DNA of 64,000 nucleotides from Hymenopellis radicata (Eukaryota > Basidiomycota > Agaricomycetes > Agaricales > Physalacriaceae). Where the stretch lies: contig JADNRX010000001.1 in assembly GCA_015501595.1 (NCBI GenBank), positions 310,001-374,000 on the forward strand, written 5' to 3'. Of the stretch, positions 20,834 through 31,499 are shown piece by piece; positions within the stretch are counted from its first letter, which is position 1, and each line of letters opens with the position of its first letter. Under the pieces are notes generated by a model. It saw only the letters and a program-made list of their open reading frames with translations, did not search any database and was not told the origin of the DNA. Position numbers and translations under genes: made by a program.

Positions 20834-23091
20834 ATGCGGGCGTTCTTTGCAATCACCTCGATTCACTTGTTCATCTCTAATTTCGTGTCCGCCCAACTTT
20901 CTTTGCCAGGCACTCCGTTTTTGCCACAGAACGTGTCCAACACACAAGTGTCTTCAGGATTCCCTAATCCGCAGTGGTCAACCTTACTTGGAGATTTGCT
21001 CTACTTTTACGATGCTCAAAGGAGTGGGAAGCTTCCTGATTCCAATCGCGTGTCTTGGCGCAACGACAGCTGCGAAGACGACGGACAAGATGTAAATGTT
21101 GATTTAAGCGGTAGGATCACCCCTTTCGATAGCAAGGCGAGGTTCATATGTTTATTCCTAGGTGGATATTATGATGCCGGCGGTACTGTTTCTGTTCCAT
21201 TCGAGGAATTTTGCTAAGTTTCTTCCTTCAGACTACATCAAAGCCACCTTTCTTTGGTATGCGTCCATATCCGCGATTTCAACTCATTCCTGAGGTAGTA
21301 CATAGTCATTCACGATCATGTCAATATGCTGGGGTGCTACAGACTTCGGGCAAGGTCCGTGTCCAGATGATCACTTTCGGTTCGTTTCATGGATGATAGC
21401 CATCAGGATACAATCTTGCGAACCAGACTGCTTATTTAGACTCGGCTCTGCGATGTGGACTGGATTGGCTGGTCAAGGTTGATTTTGTTCAGACCCGTTG
21501 TCTGCCTTTGTGAAATTTTCTGTAGGCACATCACTCGGATAACACGCTCTTTGTTCAAGTGGCAGATGGTATGCGTTCAACCTTCAGTTCCGCCCCCCCG
21601 CGCTCAATTTCCGCTTCAGCTGAAGTAGACAATGCGTATTGGGGCGGAGATCAAGATATCCCTACGCCACGTCCGTCGTTCCAGATCAACAGTACTTCTC
21701 CTGGTACCGATGTCGCTGCTGGAGTCTCTGCCGCGTTTTCTGCGTGTTCCAACCTTTACGCTAACCGGACATTCGGTAGCGCCTATAACTCATCGGCGTC
21801 GCTCCAGAATACGACTTACGCTGCTACCTTGCTTGCCCATGCTGACACGCTATACTCATTCGCCGTCAATGCATCTGGTGGTCAAACGGTCTATCAATCC
21901 TCAGTCCCTGCAGTAAAGGACAGCTATGCCTCGTCATCCTACGATGATGAATTAACGATCGCCGCTTTATTCCTAGCACGAGCCAAGAATTCTCCCGACC
22001 TCTTCAAAGAAGCTACCGATTATCACAGCAAATTCAATTTAGCTAACCAGGACAGTGTCTTCAACTGGGACTCCAAGACACCCGGCATAGCTGTACTCTT
22101 TGCTCAGCTGTCTCAATCAGACATTCAACTCGGTGGCAACCTTTCTCGATGGCAAGATGTGGCTGAAGCCTATTTCGACAAAGTAATAGCTTTCGATGGT
22201 CGTGCGGAGGAAACAGCCGGTATGCCGTCAAGATCCTGCGCATCTCTACTGTTTTTTGAGTTCCATAGGTGGTTTACTGTTCTATGACGGGGACTCGGAC
22301 AGTGCCAGTCTCAATCCCGCACTCAATTCCGCCATGTTACTCACACGATACGCTCCTTTGGCGTCCAATACTGAGAAGCAAGATTCGTACCTGGTAAATT
22401 GCCTCCCTCTCCCTACTCTACACTACATCATCCCTCCATTTCAGCAATTCGCACAAAGGCAGCTAGATTACGCCCTCGGCAAGAATCCGATGTCAGGTAG
22501 GAATGCTTTACGATAGCTCATTTACCGTACCTGCTTCGTACTGACGTTTACGGCCTCTTCACCAGTGCCTTACATAGTGGGCGTGAATCCTAATTCCCCA
22601 TCCAATCCCCATTCGGCCCAAGCCAGCGGTGGAAACGACATCAACAACATTGATTCCTCGCCAGAGAAAGAAGCGTACATCTTGTACGGCGCGGTTGTCG
22701 GCGGTCCTGACAAGAAGGGCCGATTTTACGATATCAGAAGTGACTGGCCACAGACCGAGGTTTGGAACGCTTTCCTTTGGAGATGAGCGGACAGATCTAA
22801 CTATGCATTCAGGTCGCGCTCGATTACAACGCCCCAATGCTAACGCTCGCAGCTATGCACGTTATGAATGATACGAATGATCCTTTCTACACCTCTTTGC
22901 AGGCAGGTGCTTACGACAAAGTACGACCGGAAGGACGACCGTGCGATGATGCTATCTCGGATGGATGTGCTGGTCCTGAACTGAGCAAGGGAGGAAAGAT
23001 CGCCATGGCTGTTGTCATTTCTGTCGTTGGCTTGGTTATTGTGGGACTCATACTCTACAATATTTGGCTAGCAGGCTTCGCGAAACGGTAG
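20834..23091 (+). CDS. Membrane-anchored GH9 endoglucanase
   Basis: Signal peptide MRAFFAITSIHLFISNFVSA, then a family 9 glycoside hydrolase with many short introns. Visible landmarks: LLGDLLYFYDAQRSGKLP, NRVSWRNDS, the catalytic base region GGYYDAGD (completed by splicing), MSICWGATDFGQGYNLANQT, VDNAYWGGDQDIPTPR, LDYALGKNPMS, GGNDINNIDSSPEKE, and DWPQTEVALDYNAPML with the catalytic acid Glu. The C-terminus has a single membrane helix (MAVVISVVGLVIVGLILYNI) and a short basic tail, so the enzyme is probably tethered to the plasma membrane with its catalytic domain outside. One base appears to be missing around 21250-21256 (ACCTTTCTTTG where frame and family ask for a TFPL reading). It hydrolyses beta-1,4-glucans. 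Confidence 0.92.
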
Positions 23092-23264
23092 AGCGTGTTC
23101 CGCCTGTGCTTTTAATGTTATGTGTCTTGGATCAGGAAGAGACAGATATGGTCAAGCATGAAGTCACAGGCAGCGGTAATGCGACATAGTAAATCTGAAG
23201 CACTGTCATCAAAGTCATGGTAAGTAGTCATAAATTAGGTCGCAAATCTTCGTCTGAGCATCGC

Positions 23265-24250
23265 CTAGGTTCGTTCGGCGTTTGGAGGATCTCCCAACAT
23301 CTCCCTCCAGATGGCGTCCATCTCATACAACGCAGAGACATGCCCACCCGAGACCCATTTTAGACGAGAGTTGCGGTAATTCTGCTGTAACCAGTTGGCC
23401 ATATCCGGTCCCAATGCGTCATGTTTGGACGCCACAATCAACATAGGGCGCCCTTCCACGTGCTCGTCGTCCAACTGATCCGGCCGGAAACCCCAGTCAG
23501 AGCGGATGACCCCCGCGCCCTCGCTAAAGCCCACTGTCGTGTTGGACATGCTCAGGAACGCGCCCGTGGCGATCTCTCTTTCCAGCTCTCCCTCGGCCAC
23601 GCCCTCAGCCGCCCGCCATTTAGCGAACGCGTCGCGTTCGTCCTGTTGTGCTTTATCGAAGAGCTCAGCACGGATGAAACGCTCTGCTTTCTCGACCGAT
23701 GACATTTTCCATTTGATGACTTTTGCAAGAAGGATCGGGATGAAGGGCAAGTAGTACGAAGGGGGCCGACTGAGATGTAGTTCGGCCAAGTCATAGCCTT
23801 TGCGTAGTCCTTGTGCCATCTGAATGGCGAGAATGGCGCGAGGAGCACGCAGCCGACGACCTTCCTGCCCAGCGGGAACTGATCAAAGGGCGCGCCGTAT
23901 ACGATCTGCGCTGGAACGGTGCCGTAGGATCCGCCACTGATGTATATCCGAAGATCCTCATCGTTGGGATGGAGGTGGGTTATGAGCTCTGTCAAGTCTG
24001 CGAGGAGAGCGGCTGCGTATGACATGTTGGATGGACGGGGGGAGGAGTTGCCCCATCCCGAGAGCGTAGGAGCGATGTTATGAACGTCGTGCGCCTTGAA
24101 AATAGGTGAGAGTCGCCTCGCGCGTCCGACGCCCATGAAGCCGTGGAGGAAGACGACGACAAGAGAGCTAGCGGGGTTGCCATTGTGTGCATAGGCGAGA
24201 GTTCTGCCATCCGAGAGAGTCAAAAGCGTTTCGACTTCACTGGTCGACAT
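23265..24250 (-). CDS. Alpha/beta hydrolase (frame slips once)
   Basis: The first half (ATG at 24250) reads MSTSEVETLLTLSDGRTLAY, the oxyanion region VVFLHGFMGVG, ISGGSYGTVPAQ with the nucleophile Ser, and LLAPFSPFRWHKDYAKAMTW. The second half, in another frame, continues YYLPFIPILLAKVIKW, NTTVGFSEGAGVIRSDWGF, the acid residue in IVASKHDALGPDM and the His in SGGHVSALYEMD, ending at 23265. The two halves overlap at the G-run 23761-23765: one extra base there would join SVGP to PSYYLPF. I see no intron that would do so. Substrate unknown; such enzymes are common cytosolic esterase-like proteins in basidiomycetes. Confidence 0.82.
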
Positions 24251-24637
24251 GATGGGCGTTCAGTTGATATACACAGTCCGCCGTCCATTTTGTATAGACT
24301 AAACTGACAAGGATCATATTCAGGAGGGATGTCAGTTAAGCTGCGCAGATTTGTATTGCGCAGCGCACTAAGGGGGCGGTGAAAGTCGAGTGAGAGTCTA
24401 GAGGAAGCAGAATAAGCTGAGACTCCGACTACGCGACACTTCGTTCAGGGCAGGTCAGGGCCGCGAATCTTGCGTCGATCGTGGTGTACATGCTCTTGAT
24501 TGTGATGAGATGACTGCCTCCTTGGTGGCTGGCGACTAGAAACCATTCATGGGACGGAGAGTAAGCAAAGCGAAGTCGCGTCTTGTAACACCGACAAAGG
24601 TTTACACGTTACATGGGTAGTACATACAAGAAATCAA
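24251..24637. other. Intergenic
   Basis: About 390 nt between the start of the minus-strand hydrolase and the 3' end of the minus-strand oxidoreductase. It should hold the hydrolase promoter. Nothing else recognised. Confidence 0.5.
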
Positions 24638-26348
24638 TCAAGCGTCGCCGCTCTCATCAGCAGCTTGTTCGACGTCTAACCGAGCTTGACGCTCAAACTC
24701 GACACAGTCAACAACGCGCCCCTCTCTTCGACTCGCCTCAGCCGCAAACACAGTCAAATGGCTCTTCACAATCTCGTCTATGTCCGTCCTCAGCAGACTC
24801 TGATCTTCAGAGCGCACTGCTTCCACAAAAGTCCTAATCAGACCGATATCCCCGCCTCCATGCCCGCTGCCGCCGTCAGCCTTGGGCGCATGCTTCTTGC
24901 TCGAGCCAGAGCGGAAATCCGTCACGGTGAATGTATACATGTCCCCGACGATTTCTCCATGCGAAAAATGCATGCGCAACTGGCGATCACATATCAGCGA
25001 GGTGAATGCGATCATGGTGAAGGACGCGGTGCTGCCGTTCGCGAATTCCATGTTGACGATCTGGTTGTCGCACACGTCGTTTTCGCTCTCGTAGACGCAT
25101 TTACCGTAGGGGCCATTCCTGAGCGCGTCGGTGATGTTTTCGATGTCGGGGAGACCATCGACGAGGACTTCGGCAGGCCAGTTGGTGTTCCCTTTGGATA
25201 CAGGCTCGAGATAGACTAGTAGAATAAAGTTGGCGATTTGAAAAGATAAGGAAAGACGATTACATACTTCGTTTCGCGCTGTAGGGACACTTCTTTTCCG
25301 CAGGACAATCAAGACAGCGGTCTACTGGGCCTGCCTCTTGGGGCTTCTCAGATTTACGGAAGTGCGTTAAAGATCCAAACGATGAGACGCGTGAAGGCGC
25401 TGAAGCTGAAAGCCAGTGACATATGATGTCGATATCACTGCCAAAAGATCGAGTCAGGTTTAAAGGGTAGGAAAAAAGCGTGCGTACTGGCAACTCTTTG
25501 TCATGAGAGAGAATGCACTCTTCCCTTCGTTACTCCAGTTTCTGATAAGACAACGAGGTGTCAGCTCTCTCTGATAGCAAGGTCGCAAGTTCTATACTGA
25601 CCCTCGCACATATGAATGGGCGTAATGCCAATGACCGATCGGTTCAACTTGCACAATGTTGATCAGCTTTCCGAGGGTACCAGATTCAACGATAGCGGAT
25701 ATCTCCTGACTGTACGGCGAGTAGCGCATCACTGACAGTAGTCAGACGTGTAACGAGCGGAATCGACGCGACGACTGACCGTGTCCGAGACCAAAGATGA
25801 TACCAGCCTTCTTGACAGCATTCTGCATCTTGATGCAGTCCGAAAGCTTCGTTGCCATTGGCTTTTCGCAAAGAATATGATACCCTTGCTCAGCGAAGGC
25901 AACGGTGACCTCGAGATGCATATGATCTTGAACGGCAACAATGACAGCGTCGGCGAGGCGCTTTCCCACAGTGTTAATCGTCTCTGCAGAGGCAGCCTGT
26001 AGATCTCTCCACGTCTGGAAGACAAGGGTGCTATCCACAGAGTGAAGCTTCGCAAAGTGTTTCTGAGTTTCCGGGCGAGGCTCTGCAATCGCGACGATCT
26101 TGCAGTGATCTGGGCTTTGAAGAGCATACTTTGCATAAGCCTAGCAAACCGGCATCACTGAACATCTGTGGGGACGGAGACTGAAGAGTCCTGCTCACCT
26201 TTCCCCGCTGTCCACAGCCAATTACGGCGATTGTGATTGGTTCGCCAGGCAGCCTGTGGGTGATCATGGTAGGGTCGTTGAAAGGGGAGTTTTTGTGCCT
26301 CCACGACTTGGACCAGACGCTTTTAGAGGTAGTCAGCAGGCCCACCAT
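24638..26348 (-). CDS. Gfo/Idh/MocA-family oxidoreductase
   Basis: The NAD(P)-binding fold starts ITIAVIGCGQRGKAYAKYAL (glycine motif GCGQRG), followed by VAIAEPRPETQ, HLEVTVAFAEQGYHILCEKP (the CEKP motif typical of this family) and GIIFGLGHG. Later exons carry VMRYSPYSQEI, IVQVEPIGHYAHSYVRGNW, SCQ, DIDIICHWLSA, a Cys-rich loop (RCLDCPAEKKCPYSAKRS), NMEFANGSTASFTMIAFTS and GGDIGLIRTFVEAV. The reaction is probably NAD(P)-dependent oxidation of a sugar or related polyol. The start is either the ATG at 26348 or, more like homologues, the ATG at 26267 (MITHRLPGEPITIAV). About 440 residues, intact on splicing. Confidence 0.88.
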
Positions 26349-26771
26349 GCGGATTTAGAGATAAGTGAGAGAGATAAGTGTCAGAATCCGTTGGTAGTGG
26401 ATGGCTATCAAGCCGAATCGTCCGTTTATACGTGTCTCATACGCTGCAGACGGGGACAGATATCGATTGGACGTGGTATTAATGAAGAGTACCGTTGACA
26501 GGACGTTGTACGGCTGTCAAACGCAAGGCTCAAGTTGATCGAGAAATTGTTTTTTGTGACTGTCATGTCATGCCCCGCTTCCTGCCGCGTCTCATAAAGA
26601 GGCTCACCGAACAGCCGCTCTCAGAGCTCGTTTACTCTGGGAAAAACATAAAAAGGACGAGGAAAAGAGTCTCCTTCTACCGACCCATCCCCACCAATTC
26701 CTCTTTCGACCAAGGACGACCTCAGTCAATTTTGTTGGCAAAGGAGAATCCTATAACCAATTCGAGAAGCT
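26349..26771. promoter_or_regulatory. Divergent promoter region
   Basis: Separates the minus-strand oxidoreductase from the plus-strand unknown gene and should contain both promoters. No repeat or small gene recognised. Confidence 0.45.
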
Positions 26772-28060
26772 ATGAGCCACACAAACGTCTTCCACCGCGC
26801 GTCCATCTCGCGAGACGCCGGACAGGCGGCCACCCCGATGCACCGCGCGCCATGACCGACGAGGAACGGCAGTGGTGGTCCAGTCCATACCGTATGTACG
26901 CGCCGTAGCTGTACCCGTGAAGGCTTGACCCATTTGCTTTTAGTTCGTATGCTAGCCTCGCCCGTCCGCCATTGTAATTATACTCGAAGACATTTACCGT
27001 CTGGTACGCGCCCTCGATCACAACCGAGTCTTCACTCATCCTCTTTTCCAGCCTTTCTTCTACGGTTTGGTATCGCACGTCTAAGTCCCAATCTGCAAGG
27101 CAAGCCAGCGAAAGGCATGAACTGCCAGCTGGTCCCGGACGGCCTCGAACACCCCAAATTCCGACGCAAGCGAGCAGGAAGAGTCGTGTACCTTCTGTGT
27201 TGGAGACGCATGCTAGAACTCGCGGTTGAATGTCAGCATTGCATCCTTGTGTATCTGCGTTTTTGCTAATTCTTCTTTTCTCAGACGGCCCTCCAGTATA
27301 TCCACGAGGTCTGATCCATCCTAATACTTTTGATCACATCGGACATCTCCTGCGCGTTCGTGTGCTGCAAGAATTAGAGCTACTTGCCGAACAGATGGAA
27401 AAACGGGTGCACAAGAGTGCCCACCATTCAATTACGGTTGACGACGAACGTCATCTCCCTCCAATACTACGCCGTCTTACTCGTGACGAATTCCAGTCGG
27501 TACGCGACACGGGTGTCATTCCCTACGAAAATGCCATAGCAGTCCTCGTCGTGCCCCCAGTCAACCGCGATCCAGAAACAAAGGAAAAACCGCAAGGATC
27601 CATGTCCACTCTTCCCATCACCGAGAAAGTCACCAAGAGGAAGCGTCCGGATTTACCAATAACAACCCTACATTCTTCATCGTCTAAATCACTGTCGACA
27701 TCAGAGGCACCTTTAGCAGACAACCGAATTCCTCTTTATAATGGTGCCTCGATGTTCCCTTTACGAGCCCAAAGAGCTGCGTTGCATTCCCTCCTCACTC
27801 GCATCCTGGCGGTTGAACGTCAAGCTAGGACGGCCGTGTCCACGGGTAAACGCGCTGAGGCCGTCGAAGGAGACAAAAAAGCAAGCCATGCCTTTGTTCT
27901 CTTTTCAGACGGCGCGTCACTTTTAAGGGGAGATTCTGCTGCTGTGGCCATTGCACTATGGAGGGTCCGGATCTTTGAAAACTTTGACTGGGAGGATGAT
28001 AACAGCGATGGTTGGTTGTTGCAAAAGAAGTACCTTTCAGTAGATAAATACTGGCAGTAA
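26772..28060 (+). CDS. Hypothetical protein, conserved-looking, function unknown
   Basis: Three exons: ATG at 26772 (MSHTNVFHRASISRDAG...TDEERQWWSSPY), an intron to about 26941, a second exon with Arg-rich sequence and NLQGKPAKGMNCQLVPDGLE, RRKRAGRVVYLLCWRRML, an intron from about 27231 to 27284, then GPPVYPRGLIHPNTFDHIG, a helical stretch LRVRVLQELELLAEQMEKRV, a Ser/Pro/Lys-rich linker, a second helical region RAQRAALHSLLTRILAVERQ and a Trp/Asp-rich end (FENFDWEDDNSDGW), TAA at 28058. Both junctions keep frame (A-V-E-Y-G). Basic N-terminal half and no membrane helix; a mitochondrial or nucleic-acid-binding role is possible but not shown. I do not recognise the family. Confidence 0.65.
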
Positions 28061-28101
28061 TCACACCGCTAAGAGTACAATATATGGGAATGTAATTCAG
28101 C

Positions 28102-29094
28102 TCATACTTCTACCGCCATTGGTTCTACATCGTCGACCACTTTGGTCGGCGCGGGCGCACCAAGCACTTCACGACCTTCCAGAATTTGGGTAGTTGGTCC
28201 CCAGGCACGAATAACCGCTCAACGTTGTCCTCTGTGATGACGCACATTCTTATGACACCTCCAGAAGAACCATCTCGCGACATTGCAAGTGACAAGGCTG
28301 AAAGGAGGCTTTGTTAGATGATGCAAAGTAGACAAAACAGGGAGGCTTACTGTTCTTGACAAAGTTGACGGTCTCATCACGACCCCAACCATCCTGGTAA
28401 GTAGCATCGCAGTAACCGTACACATAAGTTGATCCAGAGCCTGTGATGGATCGGTATTGATCAAGAAATAATAGCGAAAGCTCATACCTCCAATAGCCCA
28501 TGGTTGACGGAACATGCCACCACCGAGAGGAATGTTGTATACGCTAGGTCCGGTTTCCTTGTCCCATCCAGCGACAATGATACCCGCACTCAAGCCGTCC
28601 TTATTTTCGTAGCAGAGTTTCTGGAAGAGAGCGGCAGCAGTGTACACTGATGGAGGAGAACCAGATGTCTGGCTGAGACGGGGTCGTCAAAGGGCGATGA
28701 CGGGTGAGGGGATCAACTGCACGCACGTATACATCTGGAGGTAATAGTGCACAATGTCAGCGACGGCCTGGGTATCTGCTGCAGAGCCCGATCGACAACA
28801 GTATACACGGTCGTGGATATGGGTCAGCTTGTCCGTGACACGATTGGCCTGGGAGTCGATGAGATGTGGTGTCAAAGAGTACATCAGATGGAGGCTCGTA
28901 CGATGTAGCTGCCGGTCGTTGTACGACTGTCTGCGCCGATAACGACGCCGCCTTTAAACTGGACGGCCATAATCGAGGTCTTTTGAGTAACTGTCAGTGA
29001 AATATACTCGTCGTCACCGCGCACAACGACGCACTCCAAGGTTAACCTCGCCAGCCTTGAGCTGCTGCATATCGACGCCGAAGATTCTGTCCAT
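28102..29094 (-). CDS. PRE3: 20S proteasome subunit beta type-1 (Pre3, caspase-like)
   Basis: Start ATG 29094; propeptide [20 protein letters not shown], then after an intron the mature chain starting with the catalytic Thr in [20 protein letters not shown]. Next [90 protein letters not shown] and [14 protein letters not shown]. This is the beta1 subunit with post-acidic activity in the inner ring of the 20S core. The plain frame ends at 28125 after PKFWKVVKC.... One extra base at the CC of 28179-28180 would instead give [16 protein letters not shown] and end at 28102, which looks more natural. It shares a 101-bp divergent promoter with RPN12. Confidence 0.93.
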
Positions 29095-29195
29095 GATGAT
29101 GATGAGGGAAAGAGGTAAAGAATTCAACGAGCTCTATTGTCCGGAAATGGAAGCGACGCGTCAGTGCACACGCGTCCTAGTTGACTTGGCCCACC
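29095..29195. promoter_or_regulatory. Bidirectional promoter between PRE3 and RPN12
   Basis: Only 101 bp separate the two start codons. It contains two ACGCGT boxes, 29156-29161 and 29170-29175, in a nearly palindromic arrangement (GACGCGTC...ACGCGTC). The ten bases 29155-29164 (GACGCGTCAG) recur in the next divergent promoter at 31458-31467. ACGCGT is the core of the MBF-type MluI cell-cycle box in yeasts; a role here is inference. Confidence 0.55.
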
Positions 29196-30236
29196 ATGTC
29201 ACTGAAAGCTCTCTACGAGAATCTCCAGCGCTCATTCTCCTCAACACCCTGCGACCTCAAAAAATGCGGTACGCTGCTTTCTCAGCTCAAGGCATGTCTG
29301 TCCCCGTCGCCGTTGCCAGTGACAGCGAGCTCACCGCGCTCTCTAGATTGGCTTGATTGAAGCCGGTCTGCTCATCCCACAGGGTAGTCCAAACCTAGAC
29401 GACCTCATCGTTGCCCGTCAGTGCTCCGTCATCTCCTCCACTCTAGAGGCTCATCCACACCGCAGGCGATATTCTCGAAATTGGCGCTTTCTGGAGTATC
29501 CGGTCGCGAGACGAAGCGTCCTTTGACAGATACTTCTCACAGCTCCTCTCTTTCTACACAGACTATAGGTACGTGGGCGCCATATCCCGTGTACTTTGGC
29601 TGATGGTACTATCCAGCTCGTCCCTCCCACCATCGAAACGCGAATTCCCTATTCGCGGTCTAAATCTCATCCGTCTGCTCACGCAAAATCGCATCGCAGA
29701 CTTCCACACGACGCTCGAGAGCCTACCCATCCCCGCCGATGCCATCGCCGACAACCCGTATATAAGCCATCCTGTCAACCTCGAACGGTGGCTAATGGAG
29801 GGGAGCTACAGCAAAGTGTGGAATGCCAGAGCGGAAGCGCCAGCAGAAGAATACAAGTACTTTGTAGATAGTTTGATGGGCACCATCCGGTAAATATTCT
29901 GCAGTTTTCTTCAAACATTCACTTATGGGTTGCAGGAATGAGATTGCCAGCTGCGAGGAGGCTGCTTACCATAGTCTGCCATTGAAGGATGCAGCATTAT
30001 TACTATTCTTCCCTTCTCAATCAGACCTCTTGTCCTTTGCCCAACAGGTTCGTTCCTCCGTTTGTTATATGAGCAACACTGACAACGTATCCATTATTCA
30101 GAGAGGGTGGCAAATAGATCTGACCGGTAAGATGATAACATTTGCGCGCAAGGACGAGGAAAAGATGGAGATTCCTAAAGAGAAGCTTATTGCCTCCTCT
30201 CTGGCGTATGCACGCGAGCTTGAGCAGATTGTATAA
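29196..30236 (+). CDS. RPN12: 26S proteasome regulatory subunit Rpn12 (PSMD8)
   Basis: Lid subunit of the 19S particle. ATG at 29196 (MSLKALYENLQRSFSSTPCD), then KIGLIEAGLLIPQG, ARDILEIGAFWSIRSRD, FDRYFSQLLSFYTDY, IRGLNLIRLLTQNRIADFHT, IPADAIADNPYISHPVNLE, RWLMEGSYSKVWNA, YFVDSLMGTIRNEIASCEEA and the CSN8/PSMD8 winged-helix end FARKDEEKMEIPKEKL. About 260 residues, as in homologues. The first intron (29292-29346) has a GC donor, AAG|GCATGT, and is the only way to keep the frame. It sits between two 20S core genes: divergent with PRE3, convergent with PRE10 (145 bp between stops). Confidence 0.93.
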
Positions 30237-30381
30237 TACATAGAATGAATGCTCAAAATGTAATACGCCATCTGCTGACGTCTCGGCGGGGCTCTCAAAG
30301 GTATCCATTCTCTCTTGATTTCCTCTGAGGGATTTATTTTGCCGGTTTGAAAGTGGAATAATACATTGAATTGGATACCGT

Positions 30382-31417
30382 CTAATCGTCCTCGACTGCA
30401 ATAGCTGCCTTCGCAGCCGCCTCTGCCTCGTCAAACAGATCCTTGGGAACGGGAAGGTGTAGTCCATTAGTCTCATCTCCAATCCAGGACATCTCCAGCT
30501 CAAATTCCTTTTCCTTTGCGTCATCATGTACAAGGTAAATTCTGCTTGCAGTTAAATAGACGACGCTTGAAATGTGAAAAGGACATACATCCGAGCAGCT
30601 TCTTTGACGGCTTGCCGTGTAGACAGTGTGGAAAGAGAAAGCTTTTCCAACTCTGTTTTAGCGAGTTGGCGACCTTTGCCGACGGCAGCGCCGTGGTAGC
30701 CCTATAGAAAGTTTGGTGCACGAGTACATATGTGGTTTAACAACGCACGTAGAAGACACCACTTGGTTCAATGACGAAGAGCGCAGGTCCGTCCTTGTCG
30801 ACAGAGCCGATGATGGTGCTGATTCCAAAGGGACGGACAGATGAATAGAGGGTATAGGCTTGGACGTATAGTCCCAATCGATCTGCTAACGTCTATTGAG
30901 GTCTGATGAGTGGCAATCAGGCTGGAAATGGAAGGGTGGACCTTGAGTGGTGGGGATTCGCGATAGGTTTCGCGATAGCTTGATGATTCGTCTCGCGCCC
31001 TGTTGGCTATGTGGCGACCATCGGCCAGGAATCCAGCTGTTGCCTGAGAGATGGTATGAGAATGGTATTCTGCAACAGCGCAAGTCACGCACGAGCCCAA
31101 CATGTCTGTCCACGGTCTGTATCCGTCGATTGGCACCTGGAACGAGTAGCTTTGAATGTAATTGCTTCTCTACAGCAATAACAACCCCGTCCTTGACTCG
31201 TAGACCGATAGCCGTCCTATTTGGAACTGAATGGATGGAAAACGATACAGAACTAGGATCAATACCCTCCGTTTTCGACTGCCTTATTGGCGTATTCGAC
31301 CTGGATATTGGTTTAATCACTGACGACTACATTGAGAAGAATACTGACCTGGAATATCCTGCCATCGGGGGAGTATGTGCTAGCAGAGAGATCGTAGCCT
31401 GTTCCGATGGAGGTCAT
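30382..31417 (-). CDS. PRE10: 20S proteasome subunit alpha type-3 (Pre10, alpha7)
   Basis: Start ATG 31417, [19 protein letters not shown], followed by [15 protein letters not shown]: the alpha-subunit signature. Then [127 protein letters not shown] and an acidic tail ending AIAVEDD, TAA/TAG at 30382. It forms part of the outer ring of the 20S core that docks the 19S regulator. All introns are short and frame-keeping. It faces the Nup82-like gene across an 82-bp divergent promoter. Confidence 0.93.
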
Positions 31418-31499
31418 GGTGGTGAATGGCAGAAATGGGAAGAACGCGCAAGCCCATGACGCGTCAGGACCGTGGGAAAACGCACTTTTGCCAGCGACC
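31418..31499. promoter_or_regulatory. Bidirectional promoter between PRE10 and the Nup82-like gene
   Basis: 82 bp between start codons. It contains a perfect 10-bp palindrome TGACGCGTCA at 31457-31466. Positions 31458-31467 (GACGCGTCAG) are identical to 29155-29164 in the PRE3/RPN12 promoter. Confidence 0.5.

Noticed and set aside
26495..26908. Plus-strand frame upstream of and overlapping the unknown gene
   Set aside because: It is in another frame from the exon that splices consistently (ATG 26772) and has no domain.
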